Below are positions 1 to 9,928 of a stretch of DNA of 64,000 bases, piece after piece. How positions within the stretch are numbered: the stretch's first letter is position 1; each line of letters begins with the position of its first letter. The notes beneath the pieces are model-generated. The model worked only from the letters and a program-made list of their open reading frames with translations, ran no database searches and was not told the origin of the DNA. The stretch is from Altererythrobacter sp. KTW20L. GTDB taxonomy: Bacteria; Pseudomonadota; Alphaproteobacteria; Sphingomonadales; Sphingomonadaceae. The stretch covers positions 124,001 through 188,000 of the forward strand of contig NZ_JAMFLH010000002.1 in the NCBI RefSeq assembly GCF_023501975.1, given 5' to 3'. Both the position numbers and the translations under genes were made by a program.

Positions 1-637
1 TGTCTCCCCATGGCGCCAGCCATTCGCGGAAGGCCTCGGGATCGGCCAGCGTGGCGGACAGCCCGACCCGCTGCATATCGGGGGCAAGTGCCTGCAACCG
101 GCTCAAGGACAAGGCCAGGAGGTCGCCGCGCTTCTGGGTGGCGAAGGCGTGGATCTCGTCCACCACCACGCGCTTCAGCCCGGCAAACATTGCCATGGAG
201 TCGGGATAGCTGAGCAGCAGTGACAGGCTTTCGGGCGTGGTGAGCAACACATTGGGCGGGCGCATGCGCTGGCGCTTCTTGCGGTCGGACGGCGTATCGC
301 CGCTGCGCGTCTCGATCCTGATATCGAGGCCCATCTCGGCCACCGGGGTGATCAGGTTGCGCTGCACGTCATGCGCCAGCGCCTTCAAGGGCGAGACATA
401 GAGCGTGTGCAGGCCTTCGGGCGGAGGAGCGCCTTGCAGCACCGAAGGGCAGAAGGCCGCCAGCGTGGGCAGGAACCCGGCCAGCGTCTTGCCCGCCCCG
501 GTATCGGCCACCAGCAACGCGTGCTGCCCTGCCAGCGAGGCGTGGAGCATTTCGGCCTGATGCCGCCGCACCCGCCAGCCGCGGCCTGCGAACCACTGGG
601 CAATCTCGGGCGGGACGGGAGGAGCGGCAGCAGCCAT
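1..637 (-). CDS. Lhr-like, probably ligase-associated, DEXH-box DNA helicase (partial, N-terminal part)
   Basis: The visible part is the N-terminal ~212 residues of a superfamily 2 helicase; the frame stays open off the left edge. Walker A reads ADTGAGKTLAGF, the DEXH box reads VVVDEIHAF, and motif Ia (YVSPLKALAHD) and a VGLSAT motif follow. The start of the protein (PPEIAQWFAGRGWRVRRHQ) matches the ligase-associated Lhr-like helicases that travel with a DNA ligase and an exonuclease in alphaproteobacteria; those partners would lie to the left. ATG at 637 is chosen; an in-frame GTG at 670 is an alternative. It begins shortly after the stop of the J-like gene, in the same direction, so it may be co-transcribed. 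The specific Lhr subtype is recognised from memory. Confidence 0.85.
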   Translation of the reverse strand, partial: MAAAAPPVPPEIAQWFAGRGWRVRRHQAEMLHASLAGQHALLVADTGAGKTLAGFLPTLAAFCPSVLQGAPPPEGLHTLYVSPLKALAHDVQRNLITPVAEMGLDIRIETRSGDTPSDRKKRQRMRPPNVLLTTPESLSLLLSYPDSMAMFAGLKRVVVDEIHAFATQKRGDLLALSLSRLQALAPDMQRVGLSATLADPEAFREWLAPWGD

Positions 638-681
638 GGCAAGGAGATAGGCCTCGCCCCCTTCCTTCACAATGTGGCGCG

Positions 682-2349
682 TCAGAGGATACGCAGCAGA
701 TCGGCCGAGACTGTCCCCGGGCGCGCCAGGACCACGTCGAGCATGGCGAGCTTGACCTGGCAGCGGCGCTGGTGGCCATTATCCTGCAATGCCGCATAGA
801 CCGTCTCATCGGCCAGGCCCGACCGGTCGATGATGGCGCCAACCACGTCGCCCGGAATGTCCGCCCGCAGTTCCCCGAATCTGGGATGGCTGGCCATCAG
901 CCCTGCCTCCCGAAGCCGGCGGAACATGGCCCGCTCGCGCTCCTGCGGCTCCACGCCCAGAATCACGTCGCCCAGCCCGGCCAGCCCCGCTTTGCGCATC
1001 GGGCAGTCTTCCCCGATACGTCCTTCGCGCTGCAGGGCCTGCAGCCACAACCGCTGGACCTCGTTGATTTCCACCAGTTCGCCGAACTCGGCAAGGCGCC
1101 GGGCATCGAGCGCAAAGACTCGGGCCACTTGCAGGGCGCGCACCAGGGCTTGTTCGTGGTTCTCGCCTGAGCGACGGGAGGAAAGATAGGCCGTGGTCAC
1201 ACCCGCGCGGAAGGCGGAATAGTCTTCGCCCGCCTCGACCGCGCCGTCCTTGCCCATGATCTGCTCCAGCGCGAGCCGCAGGCCCAACTCCTCCTCGCGT
1301 TCGGACATCGGGGTCTCAGCCTGGTTCTCGGCTGCGCTTTCGACCTGCGTTCGCGCATTCCGCTCGTTATTGTCCCCGCGGCTCAGCGCGCCGAACACCA
1401 CGGCAACCATCCATAGTATGCCGACGATCCGGATGATCCATCCGATGATCCCCGGCCCGCTGTCGGTCAGCCTGCGGTCCCACCAGCCCACGCGCTCGGG
1501 ATTGAGGTAGCTTTCAACCTCGGGATAGCGCTCGCGCACACCGTTGAGCAGGATGCGCACATCGTCCTTTTTCGCACGGAAGCGATCGAGGGGATTGGGC
1601 TTTCCCGGTCGCGCCAGTTCGGTCCAGACCTTGTGCAGCACATGGCCGGGCTGCCCCACGTTTTCGACAAAGCGCATCCCCCTGATGCGCAGGTTGAGGA
1701 AGCGCAGCGCCGGGCGTTCGTCGATCGTGCCCGCTTCGCCCAGCCAGTGGAATTCCTCGTTGGCCCGCTCGACCAGCGCGGCGGAACGCGGCCAGCCTTG
1801 CGCCATCATCTCGGCCAGGTGATGATCGATCGCATTGTACACTTCCAGCCGGGCGGCATGGGCCTCTGCCACCAGCGAGTTGACCAGGGCAAGGGCCTGT
1901 TCGTAGTCGGGGAGGGTAAAGCCATCGTCGCTGTAGTTCCCGTCCGGGAAGACCAGCTGGGCAAGGGCGCGCAACTGGCGCTCTATGCGCTGGCTGTCGG
2001 TTTCCGGCGGCTCTTCGCTGCCCCAGGCGCGGGTGCGTGCGCCCGGAACAGGGGGTTCGGCGGGCGCTTGGTCTGACTCGAGGACGACCGCATCCCAGTC
2101 GTCCGGCGAACCATAGTCAGCGCCATCGTCGCGATAGTCCGGCTCTTCGGGTGCCTGCTCCTCCGCCGCCCTGGCCGCCGCCGAAGCAGCCAGCCGCAGG
2201 GCAATGTCGCGCGCCTGCCGCAGCTTGGCAAAGCCCGCCACATCATTATCGACATCGAGCGCTTTCAGCTTGTCGGCATAGGCGCGACGGATGGCCGCCT
2301 TGTCGTCGGTCGCCTTGATCCCAAGGGTGCGCCAGCACTGCGCGCTCAT
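682..2349 (-). CDS. Membrane J-domain-like protein, putative partner of the adjacent Hsp70 (DjlB/DjlC type)
   Basis: 555 residues. The first ~55 residues look like a J domain (CWRTLGI, then [13 protein letters not shown], then [12 protein letters not shown]), but the HPD tripeptide expected between helices II and III is absent: the loop reads LDVDND. An acidic Pro/Glu/Asp-rich segment covers about 60-120, a helical region follows, and one clear transmembrane helix lies at about 299-322, then a soluble C-terminal domain. The start overlaps the stop of the Hsp70 gene by four bases, so the two are translationally coupled. In Escherichia coli HscC is paired with the membrane J proteins DjlB and DjlC, and this pair looks equivalent (inference). 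Client unknown. Confidence 0.75.
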   Translation of the reverse strand: MSAQCWRTLGIKATDDKAAIRRAYADKLKALDVDNDVAGFAKLRQARDIALRLAASAAARAAEEQAPEEPDYRDDGADYGSPDDWDAVVLESDQAPAEPPVPGARTRAWGSEEPPETDSQRIERQLRALAQLVFPDGNYSDDGFTLPDYEQALALVNSLVAEAHAARLEVYNAIDHHLAEMMAQGWPRSAALVERANEEFHWLGEAGTIDERPALRFLNLRIRGMRFVENVGQPGHVLHKVWTELARPGKPNPLDRFRAKKDDVRILLNGVRERYPEVESYLNPERVGWWDRRLTDSGPGIIGWIIRIVGILWMVAVVFGALSRGDNNERNARTQVESAAENQAETPMSEREEELGLRLALEQIMGKDGAVEAGEDYSAFRAGVTTAYLSSRRSGENHEQALVRALQVARVFALDARRLAEFGELVEINEVQRLWLQALQREGRIGEDCPMRKAGLAGLGDVILGVEPQERERAMFRRLREAGLMASHPRFGELRADIPGDVVGAIIDRSGLADETVYAALQDNGHQRRCQVKLAMLDVVLARPGTVSADLLRIL

Positions 2350-4052
2350 AGGGGCGGGTTCGCCTCGAGGTTGTCGAGCACTTCGAGCAGGCCCTTTCGC
2401 ATATCGGTGATCTGGCGCGGGTCCTGCTTTTCCAGCGCGCCCTGGAACTCGGCAATCCAGCGCCCGACGAATTCGCGCGCATCGCCAAGGAAGCTTTCAT
2501 AGACGCGTTCCGCCCGGGCCAGCGCGGCGGCATTCTCCGCCTCGTCACGCGGGTGGACCTTGAGCGCTTCCAGCGCCTTGCGGCTACGGGCGATTTCGGT
2601 AGCGCTGCGTCCGTCATCCTCGTCCACGATCACCATGTTGCGGTGATAGCCGGACTTCGGCACGTCGATATCCACTTCGAGCAGGCCGCTGGAATCATAG
2701 GTGAAGCGCACGTTCACCACTACTTCGCCCGCCGGCGCGCGCGGCACCGGGATCTTCATCTCGCCCAGCTTGACGTTCTGCGTCACGTCGCGCGCCTCGC
2801 CCTGGTAGATCCCCGATACGATCTCCTGCTGGTTGTCGGCGGCGGTGGAATAGGACTGCACCCGGCTGACCGGCACCGGCGTGTTGCGATCGATGATGGG
2901 CGAGAAAATGGTGCCCAGCACGCGGCCATGGCTGTCGCGGTTGTTGACCTCGATCCCCAGGGTGAAGGGCGCGACATCGGTGATGCGGATTTCCTCCAGC
3001 CCCTCCCCGCCGCTCAGCAGCCCGGCCTGGACCGCCGCGCCCAGCGCCACGGCATGGTCCGGGTGGACAGTCGAATTGGGGAAGCGGCCGAACATGCGGG
3101 TCAGCGCCTTCTTCACCACCGGCATGCGGGTGGCGCCGCCGACCAGCACGATATCGGACAGCTCCTCCACGGCGATGGTGCAATCGCGCAAGGATCGCAG
3201 CACCGGATCGCGTAGCCGCTTGACCAGCGGGGCCACGGCGTCCTCGAACTCGTCCGTCGTGATCGTGCAGGCGGCGCGCTCGTCATCCGCGACCACGGCA
3301 AATTCGGCTTCTGCAGCAGCAGTCAGCGCGCGCCGGGTGCGTTCGGCGGCGAGGCCCAGCAGCGCCTCGCGCCGATCGCCCGGCAGGCGGTCGAGCATGG
3401 CGGCGGCCCCCAGCCGGGGCTCTGCCAGGCGCACCAGCGCAGCGTTGAAATCGTCGCCGCCCAGCCGGTTGTCACCCGCCGAGGCGCGCACTTCGACGAT
3501 CCCTTCGAACTTCTCCACGATCGACACGTCGAACGTGCCGCCGCCAAGATCGAACACCAGGAACGGCTCTCGGTCAGCCTGGTCCTGCAGCCCGAAGGCG
3601 AGGGCGGCCGCGGTGGGCTCGTTAATCAGGCGGCGTACTTCGAGGCCCGCGATCTCGCCCGCGCGGCGCGTGGCACGGCGCTGGCGCTCGTTGAAATAGG
3701 CCGGGACCGTAATCACCGTGCCTTCGGGCCATTGCCCGGTGGCATGTTCCACATCGGCGGCCAGTTGCGCCAGCAGCATGGCCGACAGCTCCTCGGCCGA
3801 ATACTTGCGCTTGCCGAGCGTAACGGTCGCCTGGGTCCCCATCATGCGCTTGAAGCTGGTGGCGGTCTGTTCGGGATGGGTTGCCAGCCGGTCGAGCGCA
3901 GCGGCACCGATCCAGCTCTGGCCCGACCGGTCGATCGAAACAGCCGACGGGGTGAGCAGTTCGCCCAGCCCATTGGGCACCAGCCGCGCCTCGCCATCCT
4001 GCCAGATCGCTACCGCGCTGTTGGTCGTGCCAAGATCAATGCCGACAATCAT
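2346..4052 (-). CDS. Hsp70 family molecular chaperone, HscC-like
   Basis: 568 residues, shorter than DnaK (about 640) and close to HscC. Nucleotide-binding motifs are intact: phosphate-1 loop GIDLGTTNS (4-12), [10 protein letters not shown] (116-125), phosphate-2 loop [11 protein letters not shown] (167-177) and the adenosine motif [10 protein letters not shown] beta-sandwich substrate domain follows, and the helical lid is short with no EEVD-like tail. It should act as an ATP-driven cytosolic chaperone recruited to the membrane by the coupled J-like protein downstream. No grpE or second dnaJ is next to it, so it is not the housekeeping DnaK operon. Confidence 0.88.
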   Translation of the reverse strand: MIVGIDLGTTNSAVAIWQDGEARLVPNGLGELLTPSAVSIDRSGQSWIGAAALDRLATHPEQTATSFKRMMGTQATVTLGKRKYSAEELSAMLLAQLAADVEHATGQWPEGTVITVPAYFNERQRRATRRAGEIAGLEVRRLINEPTAAALAFGLQDQADREPFLVFDLGGGTFDVSIVEKFEGIVEVRASAGDNRLGGDDFNAALVRLAEPRLGAAAMLDRLPGDRREALLGLAAERTRRALTAAAEAEFAVVADDERAACTITTDEFEDAVAPLVKRLRDPVLRSLRDCTIAVEELSDIVLVGGATRMPVVKKALTRMFGRFPNSTVHPDHAVALGAAVQAGLLSGGEGLEEIRITDVAPFTLGIEVNNRDSHGRVLGTIFSPIIDRNTPVPVSRVQSYSTAADNQQEIVSGIYQGEARDVTQNVKLGEMKIPVPRAPAGEVVVNVRFTYDSSGLLEVDIDVPKSGYHRNMVIVDEDDGRSATEIARSRKALEALKVHPRDEAENAAALARAERVYESFLGDAREFVGRWIAEFQGALEKQDPRQITDMRKGLLEVLDNLEANPPL

Positions 4053-4136
4053 GCTGCCCCCCGTGAGGCGGTTGATTTGGCGCGGAAAAGAACCGGCGGC
4101 AACTGCTGTTTTTCACTGGCTGGATAGTGTGCCGGA

Positions 4137-5492
4137 TCAGTTCTCTATCGGGGCCGGACCTTCACCCTGGGGCAGTTTGCGGGCCACCTCATGCTCGGCC
4201 GCATTCTCGCCCGGGAAGCGCGCGAACAGGGCCACGGCGGCAGCGATTGCCCACAGCGCGGCAACCGACCAGTAGAACAGTTGCGGACTGCCCTGCCCGG
4301 CGGTCAACCCCGCCAGGCTCGCCCCGATGGGCCGGCCGAAATTGCCCACGGCCATGTAGATGGTGAACTGGGTGGCGGCGATGGCGGGCGTACACATGCG
4401 CATGGCCATGGGGATCATCGCCACGAAATAGATGATGCCGACAAACTCCATGCCGATGGAATAGCCGACCAGCACCCGCGAATCGCTCCACCACGGCTGG
4501 GCCAGGGCCATGGCCACGGTGAGGGCAATGCCCAGCACAAGTGCCGCCGCCAGCGATCGCTGGGCGCCCGCCCGATCCACCAGCGCGCCGCCGACGAACA
4601 TACCGAAAATCCCCGCGACAAACCCCAGGGTGGAGATGAAATTGGTATACTCGGTAGCCTCCCAGCCGCCGGTTTGCTGGAACATCACCGGATGGAACGC
4701 CTCGAACCCGCCCGCCGGGATCGACCGGGTGATCAGCGGCAGGACCAGCAGCAGGCTGATCGGCACGAACGCGGCCCTGAAAGTTGTTTTCAGCAGCGGC
4801 AGCCAGGCACCGACATGGATATCGAGGTTGCGCGGATGGCTGCCCCCCCTGGTCCATGGCAGGCGGCGCTCCCCCTCCCGCTCGCGGATCGCGATGCCGA
4901 ACAGCATGACCAGGCCCGGCACCAGCGTACCGACGAGGAGGGCCACGGTAATGCCATAGCTGGTGAGCAGGTAGCCGCCCGCTGCCGTCGTGGCTGAAAT
5001 GCCCACGATCTGCGCCCCGCCCATGATCCCGCCAGCCTTGGCGCGCTCGTCCTCGGGCATTATATCCACGGCCAGGCTGTCGATGCCCACGTCCTGGAAG
5101 GTGACGGCGGCGTTGGCGCAAAAGCCGATGGTGGCAAGCAGCATCACGTTGCTGTGGGCAGGTGCCAGCACGGCTCCCACCACCAGGGCCACCACGATCA
5201 GCGATTGCGCGCCGATGATCCACACCCGCCTGCGGCCCATCGGCAGGAAGGTGTAGCGGTCGATGAAGAAGCCGTTCACGAACTTCAACGACCACGGCAT
5301 CGCAGCGATCGACACCACTGTGGCGATATCCGCCGTGCCTGCTCCGTTGGCGGCCATCCAGGTGGGCACGGCATAGAAGAACAGGCCGATGGGGAAGCCT
5401 TGCGTGAAATAGAACAGCACCAGCGTGACGAGGCGCAGCGCCTTGCTCTGCGTCAGGATGAGCGCGGAACGTCGCGCCGGAATGCTGGCCAT
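4137..5492 (-). CDS. MFS transporter, AmpG-like
   Basis: 451 residues with about twelve hydrophobic segments and no soluble domain. The N-terminal helix reads LVLFYFTQGFPIGLFFYAVP, which resembles AmpG-type permeases that import muropeptides, but the substrate cannot be settled from sequence. A G-rich stretch precedes the ATG at a suitable distance. It stands alone between the Hsp70 pair and the N-acetyltransferase, all leftward. Alternative: another MFS subfamily. Confidence 0.8.
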   Translation of the reverse strand: MASIPARRSALILTQSKALRLVTLVLFYFTQGFPIGLFFYAVPTWMAANGAGTADIATVVSIAAMPWSLKFVNGFFIDRYTFLPMGRRRVWIIGAQSLIVVALVVGAVLAPAHSNVMLLATIGFCANAAVTFQDVGIDSLAVDIMPEDERAKAGGIMGGAQIVGISATTAAGGYLLTSYGITVALLVGTLVPGLVMLFGIAIREREGERRLPWTRGGSHPRNLDIHVGAWLPLLKTTFRAAFVPISLLLVLPLITRSIPAGGFEAFHPVMFQQTGGWEATEYTNFISTLGFVAGIFGMFVGGALVDRAGAQRSLAAALVLGIALTVAMALAQPWWSDSRVLVGYSIGMEFVGIIYFVAMIPMAMRMCTPAIAATQFTIYMAVGNFGRPIGASLAGLTAGQGSPQLFYWSVAALWAIAAAVALFARFPGENAAEHEVARKLPQGEGPAPIEN

Positions 5493-5543
5493 GTTGCTGA
5501 TCCCCCCGGAAAGCGGCGAGTGTGAACGAAATGGCGCGCTTGT

Positions 5544-6398
5544 CTATCGGGGAAAAAGGGCGAGCCCGGCGACTTCGTCCTCGGACAGGCGGATTCCGAA
5601 CATCTCGGCCATGGCAATACGCCATTCCTCCCCGGTGCCGAGATCGCGCCGTTCGCCCACGCCTTTCCGCCCGATTGTGAGTGTAGTGCCGGTCAGGGCG
5701 ACGAAACCGGCAGGTAGCACGCGGCTGACGATCGGCCCTGCCAGGAAGCGCGATGCGGGCCAGGTGGCGGTCCAGTGGTTGGCCTGTTCGAGGTCCATCT
5801 GTTCGACATGGGCGAGATCGAAGCTGTACTGCGCCTGCCAGTCGCCATGTTCCAATGCGCGGCCATCGGTTGTTTCGCGCTGCCCCGCGCGTTCGATCAG
5901 CCATTCGCCCTGCGGTTCGCCCAGATAGCGCAGCCGGTGGCGCGCGCCATCGGGCGTGGCCTCTTCAGCCCCGTCCTCCAGCGGCAGCGGGGGCACGAAA
6001 CTGCCGCCAAAGCCCGCATCGGCCAGCCATAGCCGCCCCTCCAGTTCCGCCAGCAGCAGGACATGGGTGCGCGGGCCGGTAAAGCCTTCGGGCAGGGCGA
6101 GGCGCGGGCGGGCGAGAAGCGGGCGGGTGGCAATGCCGATGTCCGCCAGCATATCGGCATAGAGCCGATTCTGCTCGAAACAGTATCCCCCGCGCCCGCG
6201 CTCCACCAGCTTGGCGAAGACTGCCTGGCTGTCGATCAGGATAGGGCGGCAAAGCAGCACGTCGATATTCTCGAACGTGATCGCCTGCCGGTGCGCCCGT
6301 TGCAGCAGGGCCAGGCCATCGGGCGTGGGCGGAGGGGGAGCGTCGAGCCCGAGGCGGGCGCAATAGGCGGCAAGGCGGGTGGGAGAACTGTCCTTCAT
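5544..6398 (-). CDS. Arylamine N-acetyltransferase (NAT)
   Basis: 284 residues, the usual NAT length. It transfers acetyl from acetyl-CoA to arylamines or arylhydrazines. The catalytic triad is visible: Cys73 in RGRGGYCFEQN, His112 in RTHVLLL and Asp127 in LADAGFGG. The N-terminal segment (TRLAAYCARLGL) and FENIDVLL are family hallmarks. The ATG at 6398 is preferred because it fits the family; a longer in-frame start at 6446 would run into the end of the upstream DUF2059 gene. Physiological substrate unknown. Confidence 0.9.
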   Translation of the reverse strand: MKDSSPTRLAAYCARLGLDAPPPPTPDGLALLQRAHRQAITFENIDVLLCRPILIDSQAVFAKLVERGRGGYCFEQNRLYADMLADIGIATRPLLARPRLALPEGFTGPRTHVLLLAELEGRLWLADAGFGGSFVPPLPLEDGAEEATPDGARHRLRYLGEPQGEWLIERAGQRETTDGRALEHGDWQAQYSFDLAHVEQMDLEQANHWTATWPASRFLAGPIVSRVLPAGFVALTGTTLTIGRKGVGERRDLGTGEEWRIAMAEMFGIRLSEDEVAGLALFPR

Positions 6399-6417
6399 AG
6401 CATGGCCGGACCGGGGG

Positions 6418-7236
6418 TTAGAACCCCGATCTGAAACCTTCGTCACGGACCTCGTCGCCCCACTCGAGCGCGAACTGCAGGTCTTCGGCCGTCATGCCCA
6501 GCATCTGCGCCAGCCCCTTGCGCTCGGCGGGCGAAAGGTCGGCATAGGTCCGCACCGGCGGAAGATCGGCGGTCAGCGCGACCATCTCGGCTTCCATCGC
6601 CGCCATCGCCTCGAACATGGCGGGCATCTGTTGCATTATCGTGGCCGCCAGCCGCGGATCGGACGTCATGGTCAGCGACTTGCGGGCATAGGATGCGCCC
6701 GATGGCGTGGCGAAGAAGGCCGAGATATCGACCAGTTCTGCATCGGTGAAATGGATCGCATAGAGCTCGGCCATGGCGGTGCGCATGGCCGGTTCCATTG
6801 CGCCCATCATGCGCCCGGTCATGGCGGGGAGGGATTCAGCCTCGCGCTGCTTGCGGGTCCGCCATGCCGGATCGAGCAGGGTTGCGGCGGTCTCCGCCTG
6901 TTCGGGCGTAAGATCGAGTTCAACACCCGCCAGGTCGAGCCGTTCAGCCAAGACTGCGGCGGCATCGGGTTCGATCGTGGAGGCCAGCGGGGTGAGGAAG
7001 GTATCGAACATCGATCCCATCACGTCCTGCAGGCTGCCGGGCGGGATGATGGCGTTTACCAGCGCCTCGGCCGCAGGCAGGCGCGCCTGTTGCTCGGCGG
7101 TGAGCGGCTCGGCGGTGAACAGTTGCGCCATGCCGGCGAAGATATCGAGCTCCGCCCCGCCCTCGTCCTGCGCGGCGACCCCGCCAGGCGCGCAGACCAG
7201 CGCCAGCGGCGCGGCCCAATTCAGCAGTTTCCTCAT
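6418..7236 (-). CDS. Secreted DUF2059 domain protein
   Basis: 272 residues with an N-terminal signal peptide (hydrophobic to about residue 22, ending GVAAQDE), so probably periplasmic. Two similar helical halves carry DUF2059-like features: ALYxIHFTDAEL followed by AFFATPSGASYARKS is the diagnostic block. The biochemical role of this domain is not established. It lies between the phosphomannomutase and NAT genes in the same direction with short gaps, so it may be in one transcript with them. Confidence 0.8.
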   Translation of the reverse strand: MRKLLNWAAPLALVCAPGGVAAQDEGGAELDIFAGMAQLFTAEPLTAEQQARLPAAEALVNAIIPPGSLQDVMGSMFDTFLTPLASTIEPDAAAVLAERLDLAGVELDLTPEQAETAATLLDPAWRTRKQREAESLPAMTGRMMGAMEPAMRTAMAELYAIHFTDAELVDISAFFATPSGASYARKSLTMTSDPRLAATIMQQMPAMFEAMAAMEAEMVALTADLPPVRTYADLSPAERKGLAQMLGMTAEDLQFALEWGDEVRDEGFRSGF

Positions 7237-7258
7237 GCCCCGTCCCCCATTTATGGCA

Positions 7259-8674
7259 TCAGTGCCCGGCTTGCGGCCCGCGCTCCAGCCCCGAGGCCGC
7301 CAGTTGCTCGTCGATCTGTGCCATCAGCCGGTCGAGCCCGGCCTGGCTGTCGCTTTCCGCGCGGGCGACGAGCACGTCCTGCGTGTTGGAGGCGCGCAGC
7401 AGCCACCAACCGTCCTGCGATGTCACGCGCACGCCGTCGGTGGAATTCACCTCGTCCTCGCTGCCTTCCAGCCGTGCCTTGACCTCGTCGATCGCGGCGA
7501 ACTTGCGGCTTTCATCCACCTGGAAGCGCATTTCGGGTGTGTTGAGCATCTGCGGCATGTCGCTGCGCAATTGCGTGACCGATTTGCCCAGCCGCGCCGC
7601 TGCCGCGATCAGCCGGATCCCGGCATAGAGCGCATCGTCATAGCCGTAATAGGTGTCGGCAAAAAACACGTGGCCGCTCATCTCGCCGGCCAGCGGCGAA
7701 GAAACTTCCTTCATTTTGGATTTAATCAGCGAGTGGCCGGTCTTCCACATGATCGGCTGGCCGCCGCAGGCCGCGACATGGTCGAACAGGGCGCGGCTGG
7801 CCTTCACATCGGCGATAATTGTGGCTCCGGGGCGGCGATTGAGCAGGTCTTCGGCATAGATCATCAGCAGCTGGTCGCCCCAGATCACGCGGCCCTGGCC
7901 GTCGATTGCGCCGATTCTGTCGCCATCACCGTCGAATGCCACTCCGAAGTCGAGGGACTTTGCGGAGACAAGGCTTCGCAAATCCTCAAGGTTTTCCTCG
8001 ACAGTAGGATCAGGATGATGATTGGGAAATTCGCCATCGACTTCGGTAAAGAGCAGGTGATGTTCGCCTGGCAGCCGCGCGGCAAGCTTTTCGAGCGCCG
8101 GGCCCGCAGCGCCGTTGCCCGCATCCCAGCCAACCTTGAGTCCGGACAGGACTTCGGGATCGATCCCGTCGAGGCCGGTGAGCAGCCGGTCGATATACTC
8201 GTCGATGATATCTACGTCCTCGACCGTCCCGGTGCCCGCATCCCACTCGCCCGCCGCCGCCATCTCGCCCAGCTTCAGGATGTCCGCACCGAAGAACGGC
8301 CGGCCCTGGAATACCATCTTGAAGCCATTGTAATTGGCGGGATTATGGCTGCCGGTTATCTGAATGCCGCCATCCACCTCTTCGGCTGACGCTTCGGCAT
8401 AGTACAGCATCGGGGTGGGGCCCATGCCCACGCGGCGCACATCGACGCCGCTGGCGTTCAACCCTTCGACCAGAGCATGGCTCAGCATCGGGGAGCTCAC
8501 CCGCCCGTCCCAGCCGACCGCCACCAGTTTCCTGGCTTCCGGTCCCTTGGCCCGCGCGATCAGCGTGCCGAAGCCGCGCCCGATGGCCCGGGCATCGTCC
8601 ACCCCGAGCGTTTCGCCGATGATACCGCGGATGTCGTATTCGCGCAGGACGGTGGAGTGGAACTGGTGGGTCAT
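7259..8674 (-). CDS. Phosphomannomutase/phosphoglucomutase
   Basis: 471 residues. It interconverts hexose 1- and 6-phosphates for nucleotide-sugar and polysaccharide synthesis. The phosphoserine loop is TGSHNP with Ser109, the metal loop is DGDGD (248-252), the sugar-binding loop reads GEMSGHVFF, and the C-terminal phosphate loop is near LLRASNTQ. The start YDIRGIIGE is typical of the dual-specificity enzymes. It could supply precursors for the wecB/wecC sugar pathway about 46 kb away (inference). Confidence 0.93.
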   Translation of the reverse strand: MTHQFHSTVLREYDIRGIIGETLGVDDARAIGRGFGTLIARAKGPEARKLVAVGWDGRVSSPMLSHALVEGLNASGVDVRRVGMGPTPMLYYAEASAEEVDGGIQITGSHNPANYNGFKMVFQGRPFFGADILKLGEMAAAGEWDAGTGTVEDVDIIDEYIDRLLTGLDGIDPEVLSGLKVGWDAGNGAAGPALEKLAARLPGEHHLLFTEVDGEFPNHHPDPTVEENLEDLRSLVSAKSLDFGVAFDGDGDRIGAIDGQGRVIWGDQLLMIYAEDLLNRRPGATIIADVKASRALFDHVAACGGQPIMWKTGHSLIKSKMKEVSSPLAGEMSGHVFFADTYYGYDDALYAGIRLIAAAARLGKSVTQLRSDMPQMLNTPEMRFQVDESRKFAAIDEVKARLEGSEDEVNSTDGVRVTSQDGWWLLRASNTQDVLVARAESDSQAGLDRLMAQIDEQLAASGLERGPQAGH

Positions 8675-8703
8675 CGTGGCTCCTGGACTAGTGGCAGGCC
8701 CGG

Positions 8704-8991
8704 TCAGCTTCCCAGCCGGCCGGGCAATTCGTCGATCAACAGGTCGCGCGCGGCATTGGCCTCGTGCACCTGGTCATTGGTGCCGCCGCGATCCGGGTGG
8801 ACCATGGCGACAAGTCGCTTGTGTGCGGCAAGGATTTCCTCCCGGCCTGCCTGGGCTTCCACGCCCAGCAACTGCCGCGCGCGGAACACCGCCTGCTGGC
8901 GCGTGGTCAGCTTCTTCTCCCACGGCCAACGACCGGTGATGAGCTTGTATCCCACGCATATTGCACCGGCGAGTACGACCAGTTTCATCAT
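8704..8991 (-). CDS. Small membrane-anchored J-domain protein (Pam18/TIM14-like layout)
   Basis: 95 residues. One N-terminal hydrophobic helix (about 3-18) is followed directly by a compact J domain with HPD intact at 65-67 in MVHPDRGGTND; no G/F or zinc region is present. The order transmembrane helix then J domain, and the HPDRGG...EANAARDLL wording, recall mitochondrial Pam18/TIM14 and its alphaproteobacterial relatives. It would stimulate an Hsp70 at the inner membrane. It lies three bases downstream of mipZ, probably in one transcript. Confidence 0.85.
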   Translation of the reverse strand: MMKLVVLAGAICVGYKLITGRWPWEKKLTTRQQAVFRARQLLGVEAQAGREEILAAHKRLVAMVHPDRGGTNDQVHEANAARDLLIDELPGRLGS

Positions 8992-8994
8992 GGC

Positions 8995-9852
8995 TCAGGC
9001 GGCCTTCCCGGTCTCAAGCGCCAGTTGCGCCGTTGACTTGTTTGGGGGCTTGATGGGAGGCGCGTCCTTGGCAGGCATCGGCAGGGCAAGGCTCGCCACC
9101 AGCGTGCGCAGTTCCTGCCGGGCGACGAGGTGGCTGGTGCCCAGTTCACCCAGGTGGCCCTTGTCGAGCAGGGTCAGGCCCGAAGGAAACAGTTCGCGAT
9201 AGACCACCCGTTCGGACAGGCCGTGGGACACGCGGAAGCCCACCCGGCGCGAAAGTTCGCCCAGCGCCTGGTCAAGCCGCCGCTGGTTGCGGGCATCGCT
9301 GTGGCCGGTGCGGTTCCTGACCACCACCCAGTCCATCTGCCGCCGTTGCTGTTCGATGGCCGTGCGGCTGCGCTTCAGCCGGGCTTCCCAGATCAGCTCG
9401 GCATAGAAGCTGAGGCGGCGCACCTTGAAACTTTCGGCATCGACCTGGCCGATCAGGTCGAAATCGACAAAACTGTCGTTCATCGGCGTGACCAGGGTAT
9501 CGGCCTCGGTCGCCACGTGGCGGGCGAAGGGATCGTCGCGGCCCGGCGTATCGAAGATCAGGAAATCCATGCCCTGCCCCAGCCGGGCGACCTGTGCCTC
9601 CAGTTCCTCCACGGTCGAACCGTCGAACACCTCGCAGAGCGGGCCGGGCAGGTCGATCTTGCGGCGCGAGGCGGTTTCGGCGCGGTTCTCGCAATAGCGG
9701 TGCATGGTCGCCTGGCGCACGTCGAGGTCGATCGCCGCCACCTTTGCCCCCTGATAGGACAGCGCCACGGCCACGTGGACCGCCGTGGTCGATTTGCCCG
9801 TCCCGCCCTTCTCGTTGGCGAAGACAATGCGGTGGGGAGCGGAGAAGGTCAC
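8995..9852 (-). CDS. mipZ: MipZ, division-plane positioning ParA-like ATPase
   Basis: 285 residues. MipZ forms a bipolar gradient by binding ParB near origins and inhibits FtsZ polymerisation, placing the division site at midcell. The deviant Walker A motif NEKGGTGKSTTAVH (13-26) and the switch region FDTPGRDDPFARHVA are intact, and the length fits the alphaproteobacterial family. It is divergent from panC with a 76-base shared upstream region, and followed closely by the small J-domain gene. Confidence 0.92.
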   Translation of the reverse strand: MTFSAPHRIVFANEKGGTGKSTTAVHVAVALSYQGAKVAAIDLDVRQATMHRYCENRAETASRRKIDLPGPLCEVFDGSTVEELEAQVARLGQGMDFLIFDTPGRDDPFARHVATEADTLVTPMNDSFVDFDLIGQVDAESFKVRRLSFYAELIWEARLKRSRTAIEQQRRQMDWVVVRNRTGHSDARNQRRLDQALGELSRRVGFRVSHGLSERVVYRELFPSGLTLLDKGHLGELGTSHLVARQELRTLVASLALPMPAKDAPPIKPPNKSTAQLALETGKAA

Positions 9853-9928
9853 GATCGGGCAGGCTTTCTATGGAGCGTGGACATCGCTAGGGCTTTGCAC
9901 CGCATCTTCCTATCGGAGCCGAGCCCAA

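Noticed and set aside
6405-6430. GGGGGTTAGAACCCCG resembles a tRNA T arm
   Set aside because: No acceptor, anticodon or D arm surrounds it, and it is coding sequence at the end of the DUF2059 gene.
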